Shown one piece after another: positions 1 through 6,158 of a stretch of 12,194 bases of DNA. Position numbers and translations under genes: made by a program. Source of the stretch: Sediminibacterium sp. (GTDB taxonomy: Bacteria; Bacteroidota; Bacteroidia; Chitinophagales; Chitinophagaceae); NCBI GenBank assembly GCA_017987615.1, contig JAGNTI010000025.1:1-12194 (forward strand), given 5' to 3'. The notes beneath the pieces are model-generated. The model searched no databases. It saw nothing but the letters and a program-made list of their open reading frames with translations, and was not told the DNA's origin. Positions within the stretch are counted from its first letter, which is position 1, and every line of letters starts with the position of its first letter.

Positions 1-338
1 TGGATGAAACACTGGTAGTGTGGGGTTCTGAATTTGGCAGAACGCCAATGCAAGAAAATAGAGATGGTAAAACCATGCCATTTAAAGGTCGCGATCACCA
101 TGGCGAAGCCTTTTCGATGTGGATGGCGGGCGGTGGCATTAAAGGTGGAACTACCTATGGCGAAACAGATGAAATTGGCTACAATATTGTAAGCGGTAAA
201 GTAGAAACATTTGATGTGCAGGCTACTATTTTAAATCAGTTAGGTTTTGACCACGAAAAATTTACGTACGAATCTCAAGGTCGAAACTTTAGACTAACAG
301 ATTTAAGTGGCAAAGTTATTCATGATATTATAGCTTAA
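1..338 (+). CDS. DUF1501 family protein, C-terminal fragment (5' end outside window)
   Basis: The frame is already open at base 3 and reads [15 protein letters not shown] before running to a TAA at 336-338, so this is the last ~111 residues of a longer protein. The GSEFGRTP block followed by GRDHH and a GGGIKGG segment is the characteristic C-terminal pattern of DUF1501 proteins, which have an alkaline-phosphatase/sulfatase-like fold and are usually exported by Tat; the N-terminal half that would show the signal is missing. The molecular function of the family is not settled. The next gene starts 2 bases after the stop and encodes a membrane cytochrome c protein. DUF1501 proteins commonly sit beside planctomycete-type cytochrome c/DUF1553 proteins, so the pair is probably one operon acting at the cell envelope. 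The GTG at 18-20 is an internal valine codon, not a start. Confidence 0.85.
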   Translation, partial: DETLVVWGSEFGRTPMQENRDGKTMPFKGRDHHGEAFSMWMAGGGIKGGTTYGETDEIGYNIVSGKVETFDVQATILNQLGFDHEKFTYESQGRNFRLTDLSGKVIHDIIA

Positions 339-340
339 AA

Positions 341-1762
341 ATGATACAAATGATTAGTGCTGGTATTGGAAGGTTACACCCTGTTTTTGTTCACTTGCCT
401 ATTGGCATTTTATTCTTTGCTGCCTTATTATTTTTTGCATCAAAAAAAGAAAGGTTTGTAAATATGTCTTTGGCGGTAGCGCCCGCACTGGCCATTGGTT
501 CGTTTTTTTCGGTCCTATCTTGCATAACCGGTTATTTACTTTCTATTTCGGATGCGTATAACGAGGATATTATTTTTAAGCACCAGTGGCTGGGTATTGC
601 AACGGCCGTTACAAGTGTTGTATGTTATTTTGTTTACCAAAAAAAGAGGGCAATATTTGGCATATTCATTACGCTTTTAACTACACTTATTATGGTTACC
701 GGACATTACGGTGGTAGCCTTACGCATGGAGCGGATTATTTAACGGCTTCCTTTAATAACAGTACAAGTGATACTAAAAAAGTAATAGCCAATATAGATG
801 AAGCGGTTGTATACACAGATATTATTAAGCCCATCCTCGCAACAAAATGTTATAGTTGTCATGGCGAAAGCAAACAAAAAGGAAAATTAAGACTCGATCT
901 TCCCAATTATATTTTACAAGGCGGCGAAGAAGGAAAAGTATTAACCCCTTACCAGCCTGGTAGCAGTGAAATCATAAACCGCTTATTACTGCCCACCTCT
1001 AACGAAGAACATATGCCACCCAAAGAAAAACCACAGCTTACAAAAGATGAGGTTGCTTTACTACACTGGTGGATAGAGTCGGGCGCTAATTTTACAGCGG
1101 CAGTAAAAAACACAAAACAAACAGCCGCTATTAAAGGACTCTTGGCATCATTTTCAAATGGCGCAGGCGGCAGTGACGATGGCGCAAACGCCTCTTCAGG
1201 AGCAAGCATCCTCCCAACTAAAAATGTAAGCCCAATATCTGCAGATCTATTGGCGCAGTTAAACAAAGAAGGCATTGTAGTGGTGCCCGTTGTAAACGGA
1301 TCTAATTATGTGCGCGCCAATTTAATTGGTGTCGAAAATGTAAGTGCGCAAACCTTTCAACTATTAGCTAAAATATCAGATCAACTATTACAATTAAACG
1401 CATCCTTTACAGCTGTTAAAGACGAACATTTATTGGCATTAACTAATTGCAAACAGCTCAAACAACTTGAATTAAACGGCACTGCAATAACCAATAAAGG
1501 ACTTGCATCACTTACTGCATTAGAAAATTTAGAAAATTTAAGCATCACGCAAACAAAAGTTACCGCTGATGGAATTGGCAATGTAAGCGCGCTAAAAAAA
1601 TTAAAAAAAGTATACCTCTATGGTACTAGTTATACAAATGCAGCTGTTGCAGCGTTAAAACAAAAAATGCCAGGGTTACTAATAGATACGGGAGGATATA
1701 AATTACCGATTTTAGCAACAGACACTACAGAAGCTAAAGCACCAGAGGTAAAAACCAATTAA
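341..1762 (+). CDS. Membrane-anchored cytochrome c protein: DUF2231-like + planctomycete-type cytochrome c + leucine-rich repeats
   Basis: The protein has 473 residues in three parts. Residues ~1-125 contain about four hydrophobic helices starting with RLHPVFVHLPIG, the signature of DUF2231-type membrane domains, whose His residues may bind haem. Residues ~155-250 are a c-type cytochrome domain: CYSCH at 170-174 is the covalent haem site and the HMPP motif (M225) probably gives the distal axial ligand; the pattern CYSCHGES...KGKLRLD...MPP...L..WI is that of planctomycete-type cytochrome C domains. After an Ala/Ser/Gly-rich linker (~255-300), residues ~365-440 carry leucine-rich repeats (LKQLELNGTAITNKGLASL and following). 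The probable role is electron transfer at the periplasmic face of the inner membrane. The real partner is unknown, though the upstream DUF1501 gene is the obvious candidate. An alternative start is Met4 at 350. Confidence 0.85.
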   Translation: MIQMISAGIGRLHPVFVHLPIGILFFAALLFFASKKERFVNMSLAVAPALAIGSFFSVLSCITGYLLSISDAYNEDIIFKHQWLGIATAVTSVVCYFVYQKKRAIFGIFITLLTTLIMVTGHYGGSLTHGADYLTASFNNSTSDTKKVIANIDEAVVYTDIIKPILATKCYSCHGESKQKGKLRLDLPNYILQGGEEGKVLTPYQPGSSEIINRLLLPTSNEEHMPPKEKPQLTKDEVALLHWWIESGANFTAAVKNTKQTAAIKGLLASFSNGAGGSDDGANASSGASILPTKNVSPISADLLAQLNKEGIVVVPVVNGSNYVRANLIGVENVSAQTFQLLAKISDQLLQLNASFTAVKDEHLLALTNCKQLKQLELNGTAITNKGLASLTALENLENLSITQTKVTADGIGNVSALKKLKKVYLYGTSYTNAAVAALKQKMPGLLIDTGGYKLPILATDTTEAKAPEVKTN

Positions 1763-1778
1763 CTGAAAATAAATTTCG

Positions 1779-1794
1779 GTATTAAGCTTAATAC
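1779..1794. terminator. Perfect 16-bp palindrome between convergent genes, possible weak bidirectional terminator
   Basis: GTATTAAGCTTAATAC is a perfect palindrome in the 42-base gap between the 3' ends of the cytochrome gene (+) and the VF530 gene (-). Flanking CGG (1777-1779) and CCG (1798-1800) could extend the stem around a short bulge. Its position suggests transcription termination for both genes. The stem is AT-rich and there is no clean T-tract on either side, so this is weak. Confidence 0.35.
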
Positions 1795-1804
1795 TTGCCG
1801 TTTA

Positions 1805-2023
1805 TTACCCTGTAATCATGCGCACATATAAATCCTCTACCTTTTTACGTGCCCAAGGGGTTTTGCGCAAAAACTTAAGGCTCGATTGAATGCTAGGGTT
1901 GGAATTAAAACAATTGATTGGGATATGCTGCCCCAAATCTTCCCATCCAAAATAAGCAACCAGTTCAGTTACTATTTTTTCGAGGGTTTTACCGTGTAAG
2001 GGGTCATTTGACACTTGTTGCAT
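1805..2023 (-). CDS. VF530 family DNA-binding protein (DUF2132)
   Basis: This is a small protein with the VF530 signature: [18 protein letters not shown] near the N-terminus, GWEDLG, then [20 protein letters not shown] and ARKKVEDLY. Family members are about 70-80 residues, form a compact helical fold and are described as DNA-binding; a physiological role is not established. I chose the ATG at 2021-2023 (protein begins [11 protein letters not shown], 72 residues) because family members normally start only a few residues before the NDPLHG block. An in-frame ATG at 2048-2050 would add nine residues (MAANYLILH) and make this start share a CATG with the divergent pseudouridine synthase start. The gene converges on the cytochrome gene. 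The identification is firm; the start is not. Confidence 0.85.
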   Translation of the reverse strand: MQQVSNDPLHGKTLEKIVTELVAYFGWEDLGQHIPINCFNSNPSIQSSLKFLRKTPWARKKVEDLYVRMITG

Positions 2024-2048
2024 ATGCAATATTAAGTAATTTGCTGCC

Positions 2049-2663
2049 ATGACAGCGCACCGATACTTTGTAGTTCATAAACCAGTAAACATGGTTTCTC
2101 AATTTATCAGCTCTCATGAAGTTAATTTACTAGGCAGTTTAAATTTTGATTTTCCCGAGGGCACCCATGCCATTGGCAGGTTAGACAATCATTCAGAAGG
2201 CCTGTTATTATTAACCACCAATAAAAAAGTGACCAAGCTTTTATTTCAAGGCCATAAGCCGCATACCAGAACCTACCTAGTTCAAGTTAAAAATAAAATT
2301 ACCCCTGCCACGGCAGAAGCACTAGCTAATGGCATCCAAATTAGTGCGCCGGGTGGAAGCGCTTATCTAACCAGCCCATGCACCGTTAACATTGTCGAGG
2401 ATCCGGCAGTGTATAGTCATTTGTTTGAAGCTTCTTTACTTACGCCAGCAATACCCCTGCATCAAAATGTAGTAACCAGTTGGGTGCTCATTACTTTAAC
2501 CGAAGGAAAATTTCATCAGGTGCGCAAAATGGTGGCAGCCGTGCATCACCGTTGCATCAGACTTATTAGAGTAGCTATCGAAAATATATATTTAGGAAAT
2601 TTACCTGCAGGTGGCGTACAAGAAATACAGGAAGATGATTTTTTTAAACTGCTAGACCTTTAA
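2049..2663 (+). CDS. rluE: rRNA pseudouridine synthase, RluE-like (RsuA/RluB/E/F family)
   Basis: The protein has 204 residues. The family signature [16 protein letters not shown] lies at residues 41-56, with the catalytic aspartate at D46 that attacks the target uridine. [15 protein letters not shown] near the N-terminus and the late [22 protein letters not shown] block also match. There is no N-terminal S4 RNA-binding domain, which distinguishes RluE-like enzymes (23S rRNA, position 2457 in E. coli) from RsuA, RluB and RluF. The exact target in this organism is inferred. The start at 2049 is supported because the conserved YFVVxKP segment follows within five residues. The 3' end overlaps the stop of the convergent crtY-blh gene by 4 bases, leaving no room for a separate terminator. 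Confidence 0.85.
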   Translation: MTAHRYFVVHKPVNMVSQFISSHEVNLLGSLNFDFPEGTHAIGRLDNHSEGLLLLTTNKKVTKLLFQGHKPHTRTYLVQVKNKITPATAEALANGIQISAPGGSAYLTSPCTVNIVEDPAVYSHLFEASLLTPAIPLHQNVVTSWVLITLTEGKFHQVRKMVAAVHHRCIRLIRVAIENIYLGNLPAGGVQEIQEDDFFKLLDL

Positions 2664-4678
2664 GCCTCTTTTTTATAAAAAAGGTGCATCAGAATAATAT
2701 GCGGAAGGCTTACACAAGCCAAGAAAACAAAAAAAGTAGCAGCGTAGGATTGCACTAGTTGTTCATTTGCATTTTGCAGGTATAAAAAGATTGCAAAAAT
2801 AAAGAGTGCTCCCATGTTAAAAGGCAAAGACTGTAGGTACAGTTTTTTTGTAGGCGTTTTGAGTTTAGTAGCGATATGCCCCCAAGCATTTATACTATGC
2901 GAACCAACAAAGTACAATCCAAAAGCAAGCATCAGTGGCATTTGCATACCAAGTACAAGTATCGCCATTAAATACACGCAGGTTTTTTTAGATATCCACC
3001 AGATTGGGAGTATTGAAAAATACGAAACTGCAAGTACTGCATTTTTATACGCGTAAAGGTCTACCCTTTCTAAAAAACTTGAAACGCCGTGTATGCTATT
3101 AAGCACCAAAATGGATGTTTCAAGATGCGAAAAAATAATAAATAGTAAAATAGACAGGCCTATTATAAACGCATACAGCTTTTGCGCTCCCGAATCAAGT
3201 GAAACACGCATTTCTACCATTTCTGATTCACCAAAATGATACGCCGAATAAGCTATAAATAAGAGTAATGAAAATATTGGAAACCACTGCCAGAGTGCAA
3301 AATAAGCTGCTATTATACATACATATTGTACCACAAACCTGACAAGATTAAACTTGTTAGACTGCACCAATAAATGATCTACGGCGCCATGCGGAAGTCC
3401 AACTGCCAATAGTCCTGCAATTAAACCCGTGTATCCAAATTGACTAGCCACTGCTGGACTCATCCACTCTAGTAAAAAATACAAAGCCATGAATCCAACT
3501 GTAAACAAGTACCCTTTTTTAAAATAGCTCGTAAAGTAAATGCCACAGGCTCTTAAAAATGGAAGGATTGGTAGTGAAGCAAAAATTTTTATTTCAGCGG
3601 ACACCGTAGACTTCTCTTCTAAAAAAGAAAAAATAGCCTGAATAGAATTTTTTTGAAACAGCGCCGTAAATATTTTTTTACCTACAAACGGCCATCTAAT
3701 TAAAATAATTAAAAGAAGGTGATCATAAAACAAAAAACGATTTTTGGATGATTCTGTTTTTGCGGAATTTTCAAAAGCCGCTGCAAATTCATACATCTTT
3801 TTAAAACCATACCCTGTGGTAGGCTTAATTAAATTAGCACGGGCACCCATATTAATAATTCGTTCATCAGTAGACGCTGGGTGTTTTAATACCGTCATGG
3901 GAATGCAGCCTTCTTCTTCGGCGATAATTTCATAATCGCCAAACTTAGTGCTAATTTTATCATCCAATATTTTTTTTGCGTAGTCAACATCAATAGTGTC
4001 TACGCCAAATCTAGTAAGCTCTACCAAACACTCATTTGGGGCATAGGGTAAGTTGTAAACAAACTGCGTATAGTTAGACTGATCCACATCAAAATTCATC
4101 ATTTGAAATGTGTCCGTATTTAATACCGCATCTTTTAAGCGGATATGGTATCCGAAAAATGATTGAAGTAAATAAGACTTGTTGTTAGCCTCTGTAGTAA
4201 ATTGTGGCGGCCTGCTATCAAAAACAATAGCTCCCTTTATAACCTTGCTGTCAAAAGCAATGTCAATATGATCTAACTGTGAGGTTACTGCATCCACTTG
4301 TGCTTCAAACACATCAATAGGTTGTGATGCGATTGTATCTATTACTAAATTATAAAAGTCGATGCTTTTTATACAGTAGTATGGTTGATCCTGGATGGAT
4401 TGAACCTTTGTTGCATTTGTTTGAACAAACTGATACTGATAACTAATGATAGAGGAAAGATCTTTAACGATAGACGCATCCGGTGTAGACCAAAAACAAT
4501 AGGTTTTATCGTTGGTATTTTTTTGTGCCTTTTCAATAACAGCAATGCGCTTTGTTTGGTGGAATCCTCTTTTAATGAACTCTAATAACATAAGTCCATT
4601 GGAAGCACCCATTCCAATAAAAACATAATCATACTGGATGACGCTGGTATTGGCATTATAATTTTGGTCTGAAAACAT
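2660..4678 (-). CDS. crtY-blh: Lycopene beta-cyclase / beta-carotene 15,15'-dioxygenase fusion (CrtY-Blh)
   Basis: One uninterrupted 672-residue frame encodes two retinal-pathway enzymes. Residues ~16-375 are a CrtY-type lycopene cyclase (lycopene to beta-carotene): dinucleotide site FIGMGASNG (20-28), acidic E49, the NDKTYCFW block (56-63), PYAPNECLVELT, and IKPTTGYGF (~284-292). Residues ~389-672 are a polytopic Brp/Blh dioxygenase (beta-carotene to two retinal): GLPHGAVDHLL with H430, D434 and H435, YHFGE with H481, SHSINAWGHI with H594 and H601, and SLPHIILMH with H660 and H665. Several of these histidines should hold the catalytic iron. The gene lies 88 bases downstream of the rhodopsin on the same strand, so it supplies the chromophore. 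Oddities: N27 stands where the third glycine of GxGxxG is expected, and the HxxxH pair I recall from other Blh proteins is spaced differently (H594/H601). No Met precedes the FAD site other than Met1, which fixes the start. Confidence 0.92.
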   Translation of the reverse strand: MFSDQNYNANTSVIQYDYVFIGMGASNGLMLLEFIKRGFHQTKRIAVIEKAQKNTNDKTYCFWSTPDASIVKDLSSIISYQYQFVQTNATKVQSIQDQPYYCIKSIDFYNLVIDTIASQPIDVFEAQVDAVTSQLDHIDIAFDSKVIKGAIVFDSRPPQFTTEANNKSYLLQSFFGYHIRLKDAVLNTDTFQMMNFDVDQSNYTQFVYNLPYAPNECLVELTRFGVDTIDVDYAKKILDDKISTKFGDYEIIAEEEGCIPMTVLKHPASTDERIINMGARANLIKPTTGYGFKKMYEFAAAFENSAKTESSKNRFLFYDHLLLIILIRWPFVGKKIFTALFQKNSIQAIFSFLEEKSTVSAEIKIFASLPILPFLRACGIYFTSYFKKGYLFTVGFMALYFLLEWMSPAVASQFGYTGLIAGLLAVGLPHGAVDHLLVQSNKFNLVRFVVQYVCIIAAYFALWQWFPIFSLLLFIAYSAYHFGESEMVEMRVSLDSGAQKLYAFIIGLSILLFIIFSHLETSILVLNSIHGVSSFLERVDLYAYKNAVLAVSYFSILPIWWISKKTCVYLMAILVLGMQMPLMLAFGLYFVGSHSINAWGHIATKLKTPTKKLYLQSLPFNMGALFIFAIFLYLQNANEQLVQSYAATFFVFLACVSLPHIILMHLFYKKEA

Positions 4679-4702
4679 GCAAGCAAAAAAACGGTAACGT
4701 TC

Positions 4703-4748
4703 AAAAAATAAAAGGCGAGGTGTGCAATAAATACATACCTCGCCTTTT
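4703..4748 (-). terminator. Intrinsic terminator after the rhodopsin gene
   Basis: Arms AAAAGGCGAGGT (4710-4721 on +) and ACCTCGCCTTTT (4737-4748) form a perfect 12-bp stem with a GC-rich core and a 15-base loop. Read on the - strand, the stem is followed by TTTTATTTTTT, a typical T-tract. It begins about 18 bases after the rhodopsin stop and ends about 31 bases before the crtY-blh start codon, so it would end most rhodopsin transcripts and allow only read-through into crtY-blh. Confidence 0.85.
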
Positions 4749-4766
4749 TAAAAACTATTGAAAGAA

Positions 4767-5483
4767 TTAATCTTGAGATCTGCTTAATGAATAGATCACT
4801 AAACCAAATCCAATCTTGTTGATTGCATCTGCAACGTTGTAAACGATATCCATGTAGTGAGAAGCTAAAGCTGCATCAGCTACTAATTGAATACCAAATA
4901 ATCCACCTGGAGTTCCTAGGATGTAACCTAAAGGATAGATAGCCCATCCAACAAGTACGAACCAAGCAAGTGTTTTTGTTGCTTTTGCAACTTGTGCACC
5001 AGCAGTTTGAGCAAGTTGAGAAACTTCGCCAAACCATACTAAGTAAACAATGTAGAAATAAGCAGCACCAGAGATTACTCCCCAGATTACACTACTTCCT
5101 CTGTAAATTGTTTCACCAAAGTAACCAGTTACAAGCATTACTAAAGAAGCGAAAATCAACTTCCATAATAAACCTTGTTTTGCACCAGCCTTTTTTGTGA
5201 TTAAGTAAAACTCAACGCACATAAGAGGTACAGTTAAGATCCAGTCTACGTATCTGAAGAAGGTAGGTGAATCACCAGTTGCTAGATTGTATCCTCTCAT
5301 GTAGTAGTAGTGTACTGCTGCGATGAAAGTAATCAAACCAGAAACTAGAACAGAAGTTCTCCATTTTGTTGGAGTTGAATTCAACTCAAAAAAGAAGAAT
5401 ACAGATGCGGCCATCATGGCCATTGTTCCGATAAAAAACGTAAACGCTACGTAATTGTCGGAGGCGATTTTTAGGTGTTCCAT
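4767..5483 (-). CDS. Proteorhodopsin, green-type light-driven proton pump with antenna-type fenestration glycine
   Basis: This is a 238-residue seven-helix microbial rhodopsin that covalently binds retinal and should pump protons out of the cell in light. By alignment to green proteorhodopsin (GPR): H58 matches His75; helix C RYVDWILTVPLMCVEFY gives D80 (Schiff-base counterion, Asp97), T84 (Thr101) and E91 (proton donor, Glu108), the DTE motif of outward proton pumps; D219 and K223 in helix G match Asp227 and the retinal lysine Lys231. M88 is at tuning position 105, where Leu/Met give green and Gln gives blue absorption. G135 in VIWGVISGAAYFY aligns with GPR Phe152, the place where antenna-binding pumps carry glycine. 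There is no long signal peptide; the start MEHLKIASDNYVAF fits Bacteroidota homologues. Codon choice (TAC, AAC, ATC, CAC frequent) is unlike the neighbours and fits high expression. Confidence 0.97.
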   Translation of the reverse strand: MEHLKIASDNYVAFTFFIGTMAMMAASVFFFFELNSTPTKWRTSVLVSGLITFIAAVHYYYMRGYNLATGDSPTFFRYVDWILTVPLMCVEFYLITKKAGAKQGLLWKLIFASLVMLVTGYFGETIYRGSSVIWGVISGAAYFYIVYLVWFGEVSQLAQTAGAQVAKATKTLAWFVLVGWAIYPLGYILGTPGGLFGIQLVADAALASHYMDIVYNVADAINKIGFGLVIYSLSRSQD

Positions 5484-5487
5484 AGGG

Positions 5488-5517
5488 CAAATGAATTTGT
5501 TTAGAGTAATTTAACAA
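5488..5517 (-). promoter_or_regulatory. Candidate rhodopsin promoter (TTG-N19-TTCATTTG)
   Basis: On the - strand, TTG (5517-5515) is followed after 19 bases by TTCATTTG (5495-5488), a 7/8 match to the Bacteroidota -7 element TAnnTTTG with a suitable -33 spacing. It lies only 4 bases from the start codon, so the transcript would be nearly leaderless. A second, weaker possibility is TATGTTTT (5549-5542), which has no TTG at the right distance but would give a leader of about 55-60 bases. Confidence 0.3.
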
Positions 5518-5607
5518 GTATTTTGTTTAAATGTTGCATTGAAAACATACACAGTAGTGCGGAATTACCCAGTTTTGTTAAATATGAACTACACAATGCT
5601 AAACAAA
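5496..5607. repeat. TTTGTTTA-like octamers spaced by multiples of 26 bases
   Basis: TTTGTTTA occurs at 5496-5503 and 5522-5529, TTTGTTAA at 5574-5581, and the inverted form TAAACAAA at 5600-5607. Start-to-start distances are 26, 52 and 26. They sit directly upstream of the rhodopsin start and could be sites for a regulator. In DNA this AT-rich, chance is a real alternative. Confidence 0.35.
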
Positions 5608-5770
5608 ACTGATGTAATAACATGAATAACAGCCTTATAGGAAACTTAAAGTAATATGAAAAAAAAGAATAAAAGTTTATAATTTGTGAATTGGATAAAA
5701 ATTAATAGAAAACAAGTAACACTAAAGCATTAAATAGCTATCAATCAGCATTTTAACAAAATGATCTTTC

Positions 5771-5799
5771 TTGAAATTAATAGGTATAGGGTAAAATTG
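5771..5799 (+). promoter_or_regulatory. Candidate promoter for the DUF1801 gene (TTG-N18-TAAAATTG)
   Basis: TTG (5771-5773) and TAAAATTG (5792-5799) match the Bacteroidota -33/-7 pattern TTG...TAnnTTTG at 7 of 8 positions in the -7 box, with an 18-base spacer. The start codon follows 8 bases later, implying a very short leader. Confidence 0.3.
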
Positions 5800-5807
5800 A
5801 ACTAAAA

Positions 5808-6158
5808 ATGAAAAACGAAATAGACAACTATATAGAAGGCTTTCCGCCAGTTGTACAAAAACAATTGAAAGAAATAAGAGCCATTATTAAATCAGCAGCC
5901 CCTGAAGCACAGGAACTTATCAGTTATTGCATGCCCGCCTATAAGCTAAATGGCGTGCTTATTTATTTTGCAGGCTACAAAGGACATATTGGATTTTACC
6001 CAACCCCTTCTGGTATCAAACAATTTTTACCAAAAATTCAGGCATACAAGCATTCCAAGGGTGCAGTTCAATTTCCAATTGATCAACCATTACCAAAAAA
6101 ACTCATCAAAGAGATAGTATTGTTTAGGATTAAAGAAAACAACCGCAAGTTTATTTAA
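5808..6158 (+). CDS. DUF1801 domain protein (YdhG-like)
   Basis: This 116-residue cytoplasmic protein has no signal peptide or membrane helix. The N-terminal half (IDNYIEGFPPVVQKQLKEIR, then APEAQELISYCMPAYKLNG) and the GYKGHIGFYPTPSGI segment are typical of DUF1801/YdhG-like proteins, a small alpha/beta family. Some members are annotated as iron chaperones, but I know of no function that can be assigned with confidence. Length is normal for the family. The gene has its own candidate promoter at 5771-5799. Its last 8 bases overlap the 3' end of the convergent amidase gene. Confidence 0.8.
   Translation: MKNEIDNYIEGFPPVVQKQLKEIRAIIKSAAPEAQELISYCMPAYKLNGVLIYFAGYKGHIGFYPTPSGIKQFLPKIQAYKHSKGAVQFPIDQPLPKKLIKEIVLFRIKENNRKFI

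Larger units (their letters stand above)
5484..5807. promoter_or_regulatory. 324-base divergent intergenic region upstream of rhodopsin
   Basis: This AT-rich, non-coding stretch lies between the rhodopsin start (-) and the DUF1801 start (+). I see no convincing ORF or RNA gene. It holds candidate Bacteroidota-type promoters at both ends, a set of TTTGTTTA-like octamers (5496-5607) and a 9-bp inverted repeat, AGTTTTGTT (5571-5579) with AACAAAACT (5602-5610). The segment 5611-5770 shows nothing specific. The region is the natural place for light- or nutrient-responsive control of the rhodopsin. Confidence 0.6.

Noticed and set aside
18..20. GTG as the start of a 106-residue protein at the left edge.
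   Set aside because: Conserved DUF1501 residues (DETLVV) are encoded upstream in the same frame.
3500..3600. CrtY-Blh fusion as a sequencing or assembly artefact.
   Set aside because: The frame is continuous for about 2 kb with no low-complexity break at the junction, and both domains are complete on either side. Independent reads would still be the decisive test.
5611..5770. A small RNA, riboswitch or short ORF in the long intergenic region.
   Set aside because: There is no stable hairpin with a T-tract and no ORF with a plausible product; only AT-rich sequence is visible.
2660..5807. Rhodopsin cassette as a recently inserted genomic island.
   Set aside because: I see no tRNA, integrase, direct repeats or insertion sequence at its borders, and the 3' end interlocks with the neighbouring gene by a 4-base overlap.
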